Positions 10,867 through 23,611 of a stretch of 64,000 bases of DNA are shown one piece after another. Made by a program: the position numbers and the translations under genes. The DNA is from Halichoerus grypus (lineage: Eukaryota > Chordata > Mammalia > Carnivora > Phocidae), in NCBI RefSeq assembly GCF_964656455.1, contig NC_135714.1:82233903-82297902 (forward strand), read 5' to 3'. Position 1 is the stretch's first letter, and the number at the start of each line of letters is the position of its first letter. The notes beneath the pieces are model-generated. The model saw nothing but the letters and a program-made list of their open reading frames with translations, ran no database searches and was not told the DNA's origin.

Positions 10867-12640
10867 GATTAACTTTCTATCAGCAAAGTGGCTCCTAGAG
10901 GAAGGCTGGGGCAGCCTGCCATGGCACTTGTTTAAATACCCAAATGGAGCTGACCTTCCCACTTGGGAGCCCAAGTCAAACTGAAAGGCACCTCGAGAGT
11001 GAACCTACTGTCCCTGTTTCATGAAAGCTAAATGGCAGATCTTGTTGCTGCCTTGCAGTCTCATTCCAAACCATCAGCTTGGGCTTCCTTTATTATAACC
11101 CCGTAGCCTCTAAATTGCTCTGCCGGATTTTCTGAGGACTCGTGCATGAGCACACCATGGGCTGCTGGATGTCCCCATGCACTCGCACAAATAAGTAATG
11201 GAGAGCTGGCTCAGGAAAGAGGACTTACATATTTTTTAGCCTCAAATGATATAGTTGAGCAAAACAATGTATTCTGTTCTCCTGCTAGCAAAGAATAATG
11301 AAACTAGAGTGTTGCCTTCCCAGCAGCTCCAGCCTTTGAATCGCTCAAAGCAGAAATGATCCTCAGTTTGTAGGCAGCAACAGCCTCCAGAAGCTACGGG
11401 AACATTGCCAAGAGCTCTGAAAAGCCTCCACAGCTAATTGGGGACCGGCTTATTAGTGACACTTTTGAGAGTCAGGTTGTCATTGAGGAGAAACGAAGGA
11501 GAACACGGTGGGCGCCGTAGCCTGGAATTAGGCTGTGGGAGGGAGGGCTGCTTCCTTCTCCTCACAGGAACATTGCTCTGTAATTTTCTCAAAAGCTGTG
11601 CTCAGCTGCTTGCAAAAGCCCTGGATCTTGGAAGGCTGCAGGCAACACCTTAGCCTCCACAATTGCCTGAACATGGTCCCCCACCATCTGCATTCGGAAA
11701 GCTCTGCGGCCATTTCAAAGATACCCTGAATTAGGTAACGCCACCAAGATAAATGTATCGTGCCCTCTGAGCAGTGGCCTCTTGAACACGTGTCTCCATT
11801 CTTTGTGTAGCTAACTCAAAACTTCTATTTCACAATCATAGACAATTCCAGTAGCAAATAATCCTCAAGGTTTTGTGTAAATATTTAAAACTCAGTAAAG
11901 AAAGAAAAAAAGCTGAAGAATTTTTTAAAGTGTTTAAATTAACTTGTCAAAATACCAGTCGGGTCATATTTAAAGTCAGGCTCTTGAAGCACCACAAGAA
12001 ATGAGTTATTTTGAGGGGAGGGAAGGTGATTGCCAGCGTCAGACCAGCTCCATTCAAGCAGAATGCTATGTCCCGTGTGTTGCCTTTGAGTTTTGAGTGA
12101 GATGTTGCACTGATAACAAACTGAGTTTCTCAGCTCCCTTCCCCCGGAAGGGTGGTCCCTGATCTGGATAACATTTTCTGAGTTCTGTGCTAGGATGCTA
12201 GTCCTCATCACCCCTCCCATGGCCCCCTCTCCCCCCCACCCCAGAAAAGACGGAGAAGACGTTGCATTAGCAATGAGAGCAGTTTGAGCTGGGTAAGCCT
12301 ACACCACTTCCATTTGACATGCTCCCTGCTGGATGAACTGATGGAATCTCGTCACCGCCCTGGTAGAAAGAAGGAAGCCTAGATCCTAGAATTAACCCCT
12401 AGGATGCTCTCCTGGTGTGGGAACAACCCCAAGGAGCTTTTTCTGATGGTCGCGGAAGTCCACCTGAGAACAGAGACTGGAACATGAAAAATATAGTTGA
12501 CAAGGTCTCTGTTTACTGCCTTATTCTATTTGTTGCCTTTCTCTTCTCTTTCAGCAAATTCACTCTTCTTTCCTCATAAGAATGGTTTAGCCTTTGTGAA
12601 TTCCATAATTTAACCCAACTGGTAAGAGGATAAGTTCCTT
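10867..12640. other. Repeat-poor 1.8 kb stretch
   Basis: The longest part of the window with no recognisable transposon and a higher GC content than its surroundings. Open frames (up to 93 codons, 11939-12220 minus) have no known domains. It could be a conserved non-coding or regulatory segment, but only comparison with other mammals could show that. Confidence 0.45.
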
Positions 12641-12687
12641 GAATCTCAAGGTAACTCACATTCTCTCTCTAGCTCTTGCTGTTAATA

Positions 12688-12727
12688 CACACACACACAC
12701 ACACACACACATACAAACACACACACA
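12688..12727. repeat. (CA)n microsatellite
   Basis: A CA run with a cataca interruption near 12709-12718. Confidence 0.95.
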
Positions 12728-12867
12728 TTTTAATGGTACACAAAATCGGGTTGGTTGCCGACCCAATAACTGGCCATTTTCACTTCCTTTCTTCTTTGCT
12801 AGGACAGATTACCTCCCACAAGAGAACCTAAAATGTCAGTTCACAGCATGTGTAGTTTCTTGCTGCA

Positions 12868-13235
12868 AGAGGTGGTGATATCACACAGTTTTGGGGTGGC
12901 CATGTGACAGAGTCCCAGAGTGGCCATGTGACACAGTTGTGGGGTGCAATGTGACAGTCCTGCAGTAGCACTGAGATGATGTTACACATCTCTGGAGTAG
13001 CCACATGACAAAGTTCTTGGAGGCAGAGTGACACATCTCTGGTATAGGCATGTGACACTCTTCTGCAGTAGCCATGTGGTATAGTACTTGGGTGGCTATG
13101 GGACACAGTCCTGGGGTGGCAGTGTGACATTGTGTGGAGTTGCCAGAACATGGAAATATTCCTGGGATGGCCACATGCCAGGTATGAGATGGATCTGTGA
13201 CATAGGAGATGACAATGTGAAACATTTCTGGTCAA
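12868..13235. repeat. Degenerate 24 bp minisatellite
   Basis: About 12-14 diverged copies of a 24 bp unit of the form cacagt-yctggggtggc-catgtga. The first clear unit is 12884-12907 and the next starts at 12908. Some units carry 1-6 bp indels. Because 24 is a multiple of three, two minus-strand frames stay open (12828-13235, 12881-13225) and show an eight-residue Cys/His/Pro periodicity. These are not considered genes. Confidence 0.85.
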
Positions 13236-13505
13236 TGAAGCCTACAGGATGTCTGCTGGAGAACTTGCTGGAAAGATTCTCCCTCTATATGAAGAGGGAT
13301 ATGGAAAAAGACCTTTCTCATCACTGGGACTTCCCCTTTCTCTTCTCACCTTGGAACAGATTTACATGAGGTTAAGCAAATTCAATATTTAATATATTCT
13401 CAACACTTCATACTTTGTTTTTTCATAATAAAAGTTTTCTCCAAGTCACATAAAGACCCCAAACTCTCTCCCATTTTCCCAAGGATTTTGTACAGACAAT
13501 ACAAT

Positions 13506-13508
<3 letters not shown>

Positions 13509-13550
<42 letters not shown>
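13509..13550. repeat. (GT)n(GA)n microsatellite
   Basis: About 16 GT units followed directly by five GA units. Confidence 0.96.
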
Positions 13551-14540
13551 TAGGGTATGAACAAAGTTAGGAAGCGCGCAGAGAAAGCAGGTACCAGTCA
13601 AGATCTGTCTTCCTCTGTTTTCCAACTGTGTCAAAAAACAAAAGGAGACTTTCACTAAAGATGGATTTGAGTAGAATCCTGCTTCACTCCAAGCCTCTCC
13701 ATTTCAAACCCTAGTGTAGCCTGAGGGAAGAAGATAGAGTGAGTAGGGGTAAAGTTTGAACTGAATAGGAGATTACAATTTAAAAAGAACATGTTTGGCT
13801 CTGAGTAACTGAAATGAGACTTGCTAAAATAAATGAAGATTTTATTGAGTCAAACTGAGATCTGAATTAGGGACCTGGGTACCCAGTAGAAAACTAAGTA
13901 CCATCAAATGTAGAAAGTACCAACTATTGGATCAAGCAAAAGCTTTTCATGTTTATGCCCCCGACAAATTGAGACTATAGTAAACCAGTCAAAAAGATTT
14001 AAAATACCTCACAAATTTCATTCAAAGTTATTTTGGATACTCACACTAGACACATTCTTTCAAACATTTTAAATAACATGAATCAAAACAAGCAGCCTAT
14101 GAATATATGAGTTTAATCCCATCTTTCTCCCCCTCCACTCCTCCCGCAAACAAAGTTATGTACAAAATAACAAATCCAGTCTTGCTCCTACTTTTTCTGC
14201 AGGAATACAAAACAAATTTTGCTTCCCATTTTTAGGGCATGATTTCAGGACCCAATAATTTTGCAAACAGCTAAGAGGAATGTCAAACAAAGAGGCAGTA
14301 GAAATATTTCCACAAATTGGGAGTGGGGATCAGAAAATGTATTATTCATGAAACATTCTTGAAAACTTATTTTAGGAACTACTCCGACAGACCAAGCCAT
14401 ATATTAATATTAAAAACTCTAGAGCGATGAAGTCATAAAGACTGCTGATGAGTGAAAATGACATTGAATACAAGGTTAATTTCTAAATAATCATAATAAA
14501 GTTGAATATTTTTTAATTTAAAGGAAATATTTGTTAAAAT
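13551..14540. other. Unassigned AT-rich stretch
   Basis: No family recognised with confidence. No long ORF. Confidence 0.4.
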
Positions 14541-16137
14541 TGTTTCACATTCACCTATTGATGGTCATTTGGGTTGTTTCTATGTTTTGGCTATTATAAA
14601 TACAGCTGCCATAAACATTTTTGCACATTTTGTGAACATATGCTTTCATTTCTCTCAGGTACATACCTAGGGTGAGAAAGGCTGGATCATATGAGACGTG
14701 TAAAACTGCCAATTTTTTTCTGAAGTCATTCTTCCATTTTACTTTACCAAACGTAGTGTGTAAAAATTCCAGTTGCTTCACATGCTCACAAAGCCAAGTG
14801 TGGTCATCTTTTTATTTTTAATCATTCTACTAGGTATGTAGTGATAGATACATCGCTGTGGTTTTAATTTGCATTTCCCTGATGAATAATGATGATGAAC
14901 ATCTTTTAAAATACTTATGTTTGTCCTCTGTTGTGAAGTGTCTGTTCAAATCTTTTGCCCATTTTTTGAGTTTTAATTTTATTATTTTGTCATAAGAGTT
15001 TTTAATATTCAAGAAACAAATTCATAGCCAGATACATATTCTATAAATATTCCTCCCAATCTATGTCTTCCTTTTCATTTTCTGTACAGTGTCTTTTGAA
15101 GGGAAAAGTTCTTAATTTTGATGAAGCCTAATTTGTTAATTTATTTCTTTTTATATTTCTTCTTTTCTTTGTTGTGCTGAAAAAATCTTTGCCTAAACAA
15201 AGGTTATGAATATTTTCTCCTGATAAATTTATAGTTTTATCTCTTACATTAAGGTCTATGATCCATTTGAAGTTAATGTTTGTATATCATATAAGGAAAA
15301 TAAAAAGCTTCATTTTTCTAAACGACTATCCAAATGTTCTAGCACCATTTGTAGAAAAGATTATCTTTTCCCCTTTTAGCAGTTCAGTAAAAATCAATTT
15401 ATAATATATGTGAGTCTATTTCTGAACTCTGTTCTTTCCCATTGATCTATTTTTTCTCTCTTTATGCTAATACTACACTATCTTGATTATCATTGCTTTA
15501 TAATAAGTCTTGAAATTGGGTAGTGGAAGCCCTCCAATTTATTTCTTCTTTGTTAAGGTTGTTTTAGCTATTCTCAGTCCTTTGCATTTTTATATAAATA
15601 TTATATATCAGCTTGTTATAAAACAAAAGCGTGCTGGGAATTTGATTGGTATTACATTGAATCTGTACATCCAATGGGGAAAATTGTCATCTTAACAACA
15701 TTGAGTCTTATGATCTGTGAATGGACATATTTTTTCAGTTATTTAGGTGTTTCGAAGTTGTAGTGTAGATATATATCTTCTGTCAAATTTATACCTAAAA
15801 TTTTCATATTTTTAGTACTGTTATAAATGGTACTTTTTTTAAAATTTTAACTTGTGGTTGTTTGTTGCTAGTATATAGAAATGATATTGAATTTGTATAT
15901 TGATCTTGTATCCTGCAACTTTACCAAACTCATTTATTACAACTCATTAGTTCTAGCAGAGTTTTTGGCTGGTTACATCAGATATTCTACACAGATAGTC
16001 CTGTTACCTGCAAATAAAAACAGTTTTATTTTTTTTTACCTTTCTGATTTAGATGCTTTTTATTTCTTATTCTTGCCTTATAGCCTTTGATAGAATCTCC
16101 AGTACAATGGTGAATAATAGTGGTGACAGCAGATATA
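14541..16137 (-). mobile_element. Old L1 fragment, ORF2 region
   Basis: Reverse complement of the distal two thirds of L1 ORF2. Signature phrases are ctattgatggtcatttgggt, tttgcatttccctgatga and gcaattgcat-like blocks, ending at the RT region near aatagtggtgacagc. Short minus-strand frames at 14551-14781 and 14830-15012 are ORF2 shards. Both ends are truncated and many stops are present, so it is an old L1M-type copy. Confidence 0.85.
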
Positions 16138-16720
16138 TTCAGTTTTCCAGAAGAGCTTGTATAAAACTGGTGTCATGGGAATCATCAGAAATCTATGTTA
16201 TCTACCTCAGAGATTTCCATACCAAAGAGTGGGAATGCAGGCTTCCCTCCTCCCTTACACTCACTCCTCAACTGTGCCATTTCTCTTTTCAAAGTTCCAG
16301 CGATGTTAACCCCATTTAGTGACCTGGCCCTTACAGACAAGTGTTAAGTCAGGGAACAATGTATGCACTCCCAAAGTTTTATTGCATGTCTGGTGAATAT
16401 ATAAAATGAATCCCTCATTATGTCCTGTTGGTCAATGGCTAGCCTCCAAGAGCTTGTCTCTTGTTCTTAGCTAAAGGCTCCAATAGGCAATTTCCAGACA
16501 ACAGGAAAGCTGCTGTTTGACACTTTATCTTATCTTGTAATATCAACATGCACTGGTTTTTTGTCCTTTACCACAGGAAATGTTGTGTTTTCCTATTACC
16601 ATGGGAAGTAGAACCAATGTTCTATTCCAATTACTTTTTCCCTTTTCAGGAATAACTAAGTTACCAAAGCTGAAGCTCTAACTTCTCTCACTCATGTATT
16701 CAAGCATCCAATCAACACAT
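16138..16720. other. Unassigned stretch
   Basis: Nothing recognised. It separates the L1 fragment on the left from an ancient repeat on the right. Confidence 0.4.
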
Positions 16721-16721
16721 A

Positions 16722-17560
16722 GCTACTAAGTAGCACCAGGAAACATTCCAGGCATAGAGGATAGAGTGGTAAGAAAAATATACACCATCTATTTTATTAT
16801 CTTAAAAAATAGAAGGAATTATAATTCCAATAAGATATGACATACTAGGCTCTATAGTGGGCACCAGGGAACAAAAAATCCAGAGGGCCCAAAGTAGGTC
16901 AGTGAGTCAAAAAAAGCATTAGCATCAGGTATTAGTCAGGCAAAGAGGTAAGGAAAGTTCCAGAGAGAGGAAGCAGAATGCCGAAAGGCCTTGGAGCTAA
17001 AAGAAATTGAGTGTCACATGTTGGAGGAATTACAGAAATTCATGCTGGGTCTACTGGTGAAGACAAGGGCAGAACAGTGGCTAAGTCACTCAGGGCCAGC
17101 TCAGGCAGCTTATGCACTGTACATACTATCTCAAAGACAGTAGAAAGACAACAAACCTTCTAAACATGGAGATGATACAATTAGGCTTTAGAAGTTTAAT
17201 GACACAATATGGCTATAGTGTGGAGACTAGGCTAGAGGATAGAAAGATTTACATCAGGAAATCTATTAGGAGATGTTCGTAGTGACCCAGACTTGAATGG
17301 ATAAAAGGCCAGATTAGTTAAGTTAGTGGTAATGGACATAAGCAAACATGGACAAACCTGAGACATGGTTAGCAGGCAGTTTCCAAAGAATGTAGATTGC
17401 TAAATTCAATGTGAAGCCTTTGGGCAGGATGCTGGATGATTACAGAGATGTTAAAGATAACTTGGTTTCTGTTTCTAGCCAAATGTAGATATGAAGTACA
17501 GAAGGAAAACTGATGAATTCAGAATTTAGAGATTCAATGTGAAAGCCGAAAGCAAATAAA
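16722..17560 (+). mobile_element. Ancient mammalian interspersed repeat (unnamed)
   Basis: Resembles a widespread ancient repeat that opens with a tgctaggcactg-like block and continues through gaggaagcagaatgcc, aaaggccttgg and a long A/G-rich body ending gatgaattc. A second, independently diverged copy in the same orientation lies at 23735-24560. I cannot name the family. Confidence 0.45.
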
Positions 17561-17914
17561 TGTCATGTGGCCAGTTGCCTATACGGCTTTGAAACTCAAA
17601 AGATGTCAAAGCTAAAAGGTATATTTGAAAACCATCATGTTTAATTTTCAGATTTCATCTGACATATTTTTCTATCTTTGTTATTTGTTTCTGCCTTTTA
17701 AATAATCTTTTAAAATTTGAGCTCCACGTTCCTCAGAAAGTTAAAACTAGAACTACCATATAATCCAGTAATTGCACTACCAGGTATTTACCCACAGGGT
17801 ACAAAAATACTAATTCAAAGGGATATATACACCTCAATATCTATATCAGCATTATCAACAATAGCCAAATTATAGAAAGAGCCCAAGTGTCTATAAACTG
17901 ATGAAAGGATAAAG

Positions 17915-17917
17915 ATG

Positions 17918-17977
<60 letters not shown>

Positions 17978-17978
17978 C
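17915..17978. repeat. (TA)n microsatellite inside L1
   Basis: Alternating TA of about 60 bp, grown at the place where L1 copies normally carry a short tatata stretch. Confidence 0.92.
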
Positions 17979-18017
17979 ACAATGGAATATTACTCAGCCA
18001 TAAAGAAAGAATGAAAT

Positions 18018-18184
18018 TGAGGCACTTGGGTGGCCAAATCGGTTGAGCATCTGACTCTTGATTTTGGCTCAGGTCGTGGTCACAGGGTCCTGTGATCAAG
18101 CCCTGCATCAGGCTCCGCGCTCAGCCCAGAGTCTGCTTGGGATTCTCTCTCTCTCCCTTTCTCTCTGCCCCTCCTCCCACTCTC

Positions 18185-18219
<35 letters not shown>

Positions 18220-18239
18220 ATTTAAAAAATCTTTTTAAA
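18018..18239 (+). mobile_element. Can-SINE inserted in L1
   Basis: Diverged plus-strand copy (ggcacttgggtggccaaatc) with an AAAT-repeat tail. Target duplication aaagaatgaaat at 18006-18017 and 18240-18251 lies within L1 sequence, so the SINE is younger than the host L1. Confidence 0.95.
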
Positions 18240-18674
18240 AAAGAATGAAATCTTGTAATTTGAAATGACATGGATGAAGCTACAGAGTATAATGCTAAGT
18301 GAAATAAGTCAGAGAAAGAAAAATACCATATGATTTCACTCATATGTGGAATTTAAGAAGCAAAACAAATGAGAAAGGGGAATAAAAGAGAGAGAGGCAA
18401 ACCAAGAAACAGACTCATAACTATAGAGAACAAACTGATGGTTACCAGAGGGAAGGTGGGGGGGTGGGGATGAAACAGGTAATGGGGATTATAGAATCCA
18501 CTTGTGATGAGCACTGGGTGATGTATGAAAGTGTTCAACCACTATATTGTACACCTGAAACTAATATAACACTGTATGTTAACTAACTGGAATTCAAATA
18601 AAAACTAACTAAATAAATAAGTAAATAAATTTGAAGTCCGTATCACTGACTTAGTTTTCTGGTACAGAATTTTT

Positions 18675-18851
18675 TTAAAGATTATTTTAGAGCGGGAGAG
18701 GGGCAGAGGGAGAAGGAAAGAGAGAATCTTAAGCAGACTCCTCACTGAGCATGTAGCCCGATGCGGGGCTCAATCCCAGGACCCTGAGATCATGACCTGA
18801 GCTGAAACCAAGAGTTGGAGGCTTAACCAACTGATCCACCTAGGCATCCCA
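18675..18851 (-). mobile_element. Can-SINE
   Basis: Minus-strand copy with a short tail. Target duplication ctggtacagaattttt (about 18659) and ctagtacagaattttt (18852-18867), one mismatch. Confidence 0.94.
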
Positions 18852-18867
18852 CTAGTACAGAATTTTT

Positions 18868-19684
18868 ATTAAACATGCAACCCATCTTTACTAAATTTCC
18901 CTTCATTTTATCCATACCCTCTTATTTGGTATGTCCTTGTTATCTACATAGCTATGCAGTCTATATTACATGGCTTTGATTGTATTGAGGCTGTCCAACA
19001 GTTTCCAAATTCACTTTGGGTTTCTATAGTAAAACATTTTTCAGAACTATGCTCATTCATTTCCTATTGAGGATGTTTACTTTTCAGTGCAATATAATCG
19101 TTTTTTTCAGGAGCCCTGAGTTAATTTGCCCTCTAACTCATTCTCAGCCAAAAAATTTCTCTTATTTTTTTATTCTCACAGAAGTTGACCATAGGAAAAA
19201 TAATCTAATGTATGTAGCTTTGGGAGGACATGTAAGAAACACCAGTAGAAAAAGGGGAAAGATATAGGAAAGGGAAGTCATTAATAAAGGCTGCATTGAC
19301 AAACCAGTCACAGCTGTGAGTAAATCCATGGGAAAACTCTGGGAACCTGCAGATTATTCCACCTGTGGGGCCAGGGAGCTCTGAATGATGTTGGTGGGCT
19401 GCTGTCACACTTCTGGGTAGACTTCCCTTCCACAGCTTGGGTGAAACCTGCCAGGTAAAGAAATGTACATATTGGCAGTTGGACACCCATCAAAGGCCAC
19501 TGAAGTGTTAAATCCTGGGGAACAGGGCCTGCTACAACAAGTCACTTTTTTCCCCAAAGTGCAAGGGGTATGGATGTCTCTTTGTTCTCTTTACCTCTTG
19601 TTCTGTTTCACCCCAAGTGGAATTCTGATGAAAACAACTTAAAGCTAACATCAGACTCCACAGTTAAAGGCTCAGTATATTCTA
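18868..19684. other. Unassigned stretch
   Basis: No element recognised. Open frames of 61-93 codons at 19205-19493 overlap on the minus strand and show no motif. Confidence 0.4.
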
Positions 19685-20172
19685 GACTGAAGTTTATGTC
19701 CCCCTCCCCCCCCCCCCCGCCAAATTCATATGTTGAAGCCTTAACCTCCAGGGAGGCTATATTTGGAGATAGGGTCTCTAAGGAAGTAATTAAGGTTAGA
19801 TTAGGTCATAAGGGTGGGGCCCTGATCTAATAGGATTAGTGTCCTTATGAGAAGAGGCATCAGAGAGCCCACACTCAATTTAACTCCCTTTCTCTCTCCC
19901 TTTCTTCCTCTTTCTCCATCTCTCTTCCTCCCTCTCTCTCTCTCCCCCTTCTTCCCTGTCCTCCTCCCTGTAAACACATGAAAAGGAGATCATATGATCA
20001 CACAGTAAGATGGCAGCCTTCTACAAGCCAAGCCAAGACGCCTCGGAATGAAAGCTACTTGTCAGCACCTTGATCTTAGACTTTCCAGCTTCCAGAACTA
20101 TGAGAAATAAATTTCTGTTGTTTAAGCCACCCAGACGGTGATATTATTTTATGGCAGCACAAGCAGACTAAC
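19685..20172 (+). mobile_element. MLT1-type MaLR LTR
   Basis: Matches an MLT1A-like LTR end to end: aattcatatgttgaagcctt, taggtcataagggtggggcc, gattagtgtccttatgagaa, caccttgatcttagac, agaaataaatttctgttgtt, taagccacccag, then gcagactaacata. It contains the usual AATAAA signal. It appears to be a solo LTR expanded by a pyrimidine tract. Confidence 0.85.
19884..19969. repeat. Polypyrimidine tract in MLT1
   Basis: Eighty-six bases that are almost all C and T, with a few interruptions, lying inside the MLT1 LTR where CT-rich sequence is normally short. Long pyrimidine tracts can form triplex DNA; this is inference. Confidence 0.85.
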
Positions 20173-20179
20173 ATACCTC

Positions 20180-20815
20180 CATAAGACTGCCCTGGCGTCA
20201 GACGCCAGACACACTTCAGGAGTCCCTTGGCCACCTGCACTTCTAACTCGCTATAAATTCAAGGGCTCCTATAACCCCCTCAGGTTCAATAATTCACTAA
20301 AATGACTTACAGAGCTCAGTCAAGTGTTACACTTATGATTGCAGTTTTAATATAAAAGATACACATAGGACAATGTCTGGAAGGGAAGGCAGAGCTTCCC
20401 TACACTTTTCTGTGGAGTTGGGGCATGTAACCCTCCTGGCCAACTAATGTGTTCTCCACTGAGCTTCAGTGTCTGGAGTGTTGTTTATCAGGGTTTCCTT
20501 ATGTAGACATGACTGATGGACTCATTCACCATGTGATTGAACTCATTTTCCATCCCTCCATCTCTCTCTGGAGGTTGAGAAGTTGGCTGATACCACATGG
20601 CTCAAGCTCCAGCCTTCTCATCACATGGTTGGTCTTTATAGCTTAGCATCCGCCCCATCATGAGACACTCATTAGCAAAAAACATCAAGACCCACTATAA
20701 ATAAAAAGAGCTCCTATACTCAAGAAGTTACAAGGACTTAGTGTCCCTTCCAGAAGTCAGGGATAAAGACCAAACAAATTCTTTATTATACGACCTCTCC
20801 ATGTGGAGACAGTCA
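20180..20815. mobile_element. LTR-like interspersed repeat
   Basis: Resembles an old ERVL-class LTR by its order of phrases (aaatgacttacagagctcag; gtggagttggggcatgtaac; tgattgaactcattttcca; cacatggttggtctttatag; ggataaagaccaaacaaatt). The family and strand are not certain. Confidence 0.45.
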
Positions 20816-20964
20816 AATCTCCTTTGATCAGATCTGGAGGGAGAGTTGTTGTGTATTACCACTAATTTCTCATTTTTAGTGGCCTTCATTTAGTGTATTT
20901 TCATACTAAGAATCTTTCTGTGTCTACTACCTGTTCTAGCAAAAAATGGGTATGGATGTCTAAA

Positions 20965-22170
20965 ACTGTGTTCTTTTCTGTAAGAGACACCACCAAGAGA
21001 ATGAAAAGACAAACCACAGACTGGGAGAGAAAATATCTGCAAAAGACACGTCAGATAAAGGACTTGTATCTAAAATATACAAAGAACTTTTAAATCTCAA
21101 CAATAAGAAAACAAACACCATGATTAACAAATAGGCCAAACATCTAAATGGATACCTCACCAAAGAAGACATGCAGGTGGCAAATGAGCATATGAAAAGA
21201 TGCTCCACATCATGTGTCATCAGAGAAATGCAAATTAAAATGAGATACCATTACACACCTATTAGAATGGCCAAAATCCAAAACAATGACAGCAAAGTTT
21301 GGTGAGGATATGGAGCAAAACAAACCTCTGGTTCATTGTTGATGGGAACATGAAATGGTACAGCCACTTTAAAAGACAATTTGGCAGTTTCTTACAAAAC
21401 TAAACACACTCTTACCATATGATCCAGCATTCCTGCTCCTTGGTATTTACCCAAAGAAGTTGAAAAACTTATGACTACACAAAACCTGCACACAGACATT
21501 TATAGCAGCTTCATTCATAGTTGCCAGAATTTGGAAGCAACCAAGATGTTCTCCAATAGATGAGTGGATAAATAAATTGTGGTGTATCCAGACAATGGAA
21601 TACTATTAACTCTAAAAACAAATGAAGTATCAAACAGTGGAAAGACATGGAAGAAGTTTAAATGCATGTTACAAAGTGAAAGAATCCAATCTTAAAGTGT
21701 TACACTAAATGTTACAAAGTGAAAGAAACCAATAGTCTGCCTCTGGTATGATTCCAAGTATATGACATTCAGGAAAGGCAAAACTATGGAGACAGGGGGG
21801 AAAAAAATCGGTGATTACCGGGGGTTAGAAGGGAAGGAGGGGTGAATAGGTGGAGCACAGAGAATTTTTAGGTCAGTGAAAATACTTTGTATGAAACTAC
21901 AATGATGGATACTTGTCATTATACATTTGTCCAAACCCATAGAATGTACAACAAAAGGAGTGAACCCCGGCCTAAACTACAGACTTTGGGTGAAAATGAG
22001 GTATCAATGTAGGTTCATCAGTTACAACACATGTACCACTCTGTTGGTAGTGTTGATAATGGGGGAGACTAGGCAAGTGGGAATAGGGAGTATATGGGAA
22101 ATCTCTGTATCTTCCACATAATTTTGCTGTGAACCTAAAACTCCTCTTAAAAATAAAGTCTATAAAGGAA
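20965..22170 (+). mobile_element. Old L1 3' portion
   Basis: Plus-strand L1 from late ORF2 to the tail: gactgggagagaaaatatct, aatgcaaattaaaatgagat, ccatatgatccagcattcct, ggtatttacccaaagaagtt, gtgggaatagggag, ending in AATAAAG and an A-run. A short local duplication of atgttacaaagtgaaagaa lies at about 21668 and 21710. Confidence 0.88.
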
Positions 22171-22189
22171 AAAAAAGCAATCTGTATCT

Positions 22190-23600
22190 GCAGCCTACCC
22201 TACTTCTTCTAGGACTCTTGTTTTTGAAAGCTCCAAAATAAATACAGAAATATTAAAAAGGAAGAGCAACTTTGCAGGAGAAGGCAGATCTCCTTGTTTT
22301 CTGGATGGACATGGACCCAGGTTACTGAATGAAAGGTAAGCCACCAGAGAAGCACAATGTGTCCTTCTATTTTCTTTCAATAAAGTGGGTTATTTTATTT
22401 CATGATTTTTCTCCATCCTGATGAATTGCCTTTATTTCTCATAGAAATTTTCTCCAAGATTCTGACAACAGGTTGTTAGTCAGTTTTAGTTTTCAGGAGT
22501 GATATACATCTTTCTAACTTTAATAAAAAGTTAGGAGAAGTTGAGTAAGAAGATGGGAACCAAGTGCCATTTCAAAATACAGCTCCAGTTACTACCTTTG
22601 AAATGGCTCCTTTAAGAAACTTCACAACATCTAAACCTATATCATTCCAGCTTCTTACATCTCTTAATTATTAACATGTTCTGGCTTGTCTCTCACTAAA
22701 AAGTAGATATGGCATAGTTAGCTGATAAAGTTTCATCACAGAGACGCTCTTCTCATGTTATCACTTTGCTGTGAACTCCGGTAAACTAAACCTATGTACC
22801 AGGGAGATGTGGATTTCCTTCCCAAAAAGCATCAAGGTCATATTTGACATCAGGCTTTTCATGCCAATATATTTTCTTTGCTTATTTTTATTTTGCTTTG
22901 TTTTATTGTAAATCACAAAATACTATATCTATACATCAGTATCTGAGCTCATGTATAAACATAAACACATACAAACCCTACATCAACCTAACACTCTTCT
23001 TCCAAAATCGAATTCTTCACTGTAACTATCCTTGGAATGATCTGACAACTGGTGTCATATTCTGTTCAGATTAATCCTCTATAATGTCATCAATTTTGTA
23101 TTCCAGGAGGATAAATTTGCAGCTAAGCATTAAATATTGTATCAGGTTATGTAAAACATAATCCATTGGGTTTAAAAGTGAGCCATTATTTCAAACTATT
23201 GCCATGAACTGTCTGTACCTTATTTTCAGGAGACCATCAAGAGAAAATATTATGCACAAAACTGTTTTAAACAACATCTGTTTCAGGCACTGTTAGGATC
23301 TTCTCAGAGACAACTGAAAGGATAATAATCATTTTTGTCATGTGAGAATACAGTGTTCTGTTCTAAATGGGTTAAGTACATGTGGTAGCAGAACACAGAA
23401 GGAAGTCATAATGGGAAATATGAATCGAAGATGGTTTCGCTTTGAGCCCTACAACCTTATTTCATGAAAATAACAAATCAGTCCACACAGAAACTTTCTC
23501 TGACAAGTTGTGATCCGTCAACTAAATGTGAGTCTTTGAGTCAGTTCCTGGGCTGCCAGACATTAGAAACTCTCTGCTTTCATTTTCTCAATCCATAATA
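22190..23600. other. Unassigned 1.4 kb stretch
   Basis: AT-rich. No repeat family or gene recognised by eye. Confidence 0.4.
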
Positions 23601-23611
23601 ATACTCATTCC

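Larger units (their letters stand above)
17718..18630 (+). mobile_element. L1 3' end (ORF2 tail and 3' UTR)
   Basis: Plus-strand L1 3' portion: tatttacccacagggtac, caatggaatattactcagcc, accatatgatttcactcata, gatgagcactgggtgatgta, ttgtacacctgaaactaata, then an A-rich tail. It is interrupted by a TA expansion and by a SINE at 18018-18239. Confidence 0.9.

Noticed and set aside
11438..11729. Candidate exon with overlapping open frames
   Set aside because: Frames on both strands are equally open and no splice sites in a consistent frame could be defended.
12828..13235. 135-codon Cys/His-rich frame that could be taken for a zinc-finger-like protein
   Set aside because: The periodicity is eight residues, exactly the 24 bp minisatellite unit. 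Cys/His spacing does not fit any zinc finger.
12868..13235. CRISPR-like array of short repeats
   Set aside because: Repeats are directly adjacent with no spacers, are degenerate, and the genome is mammalian.
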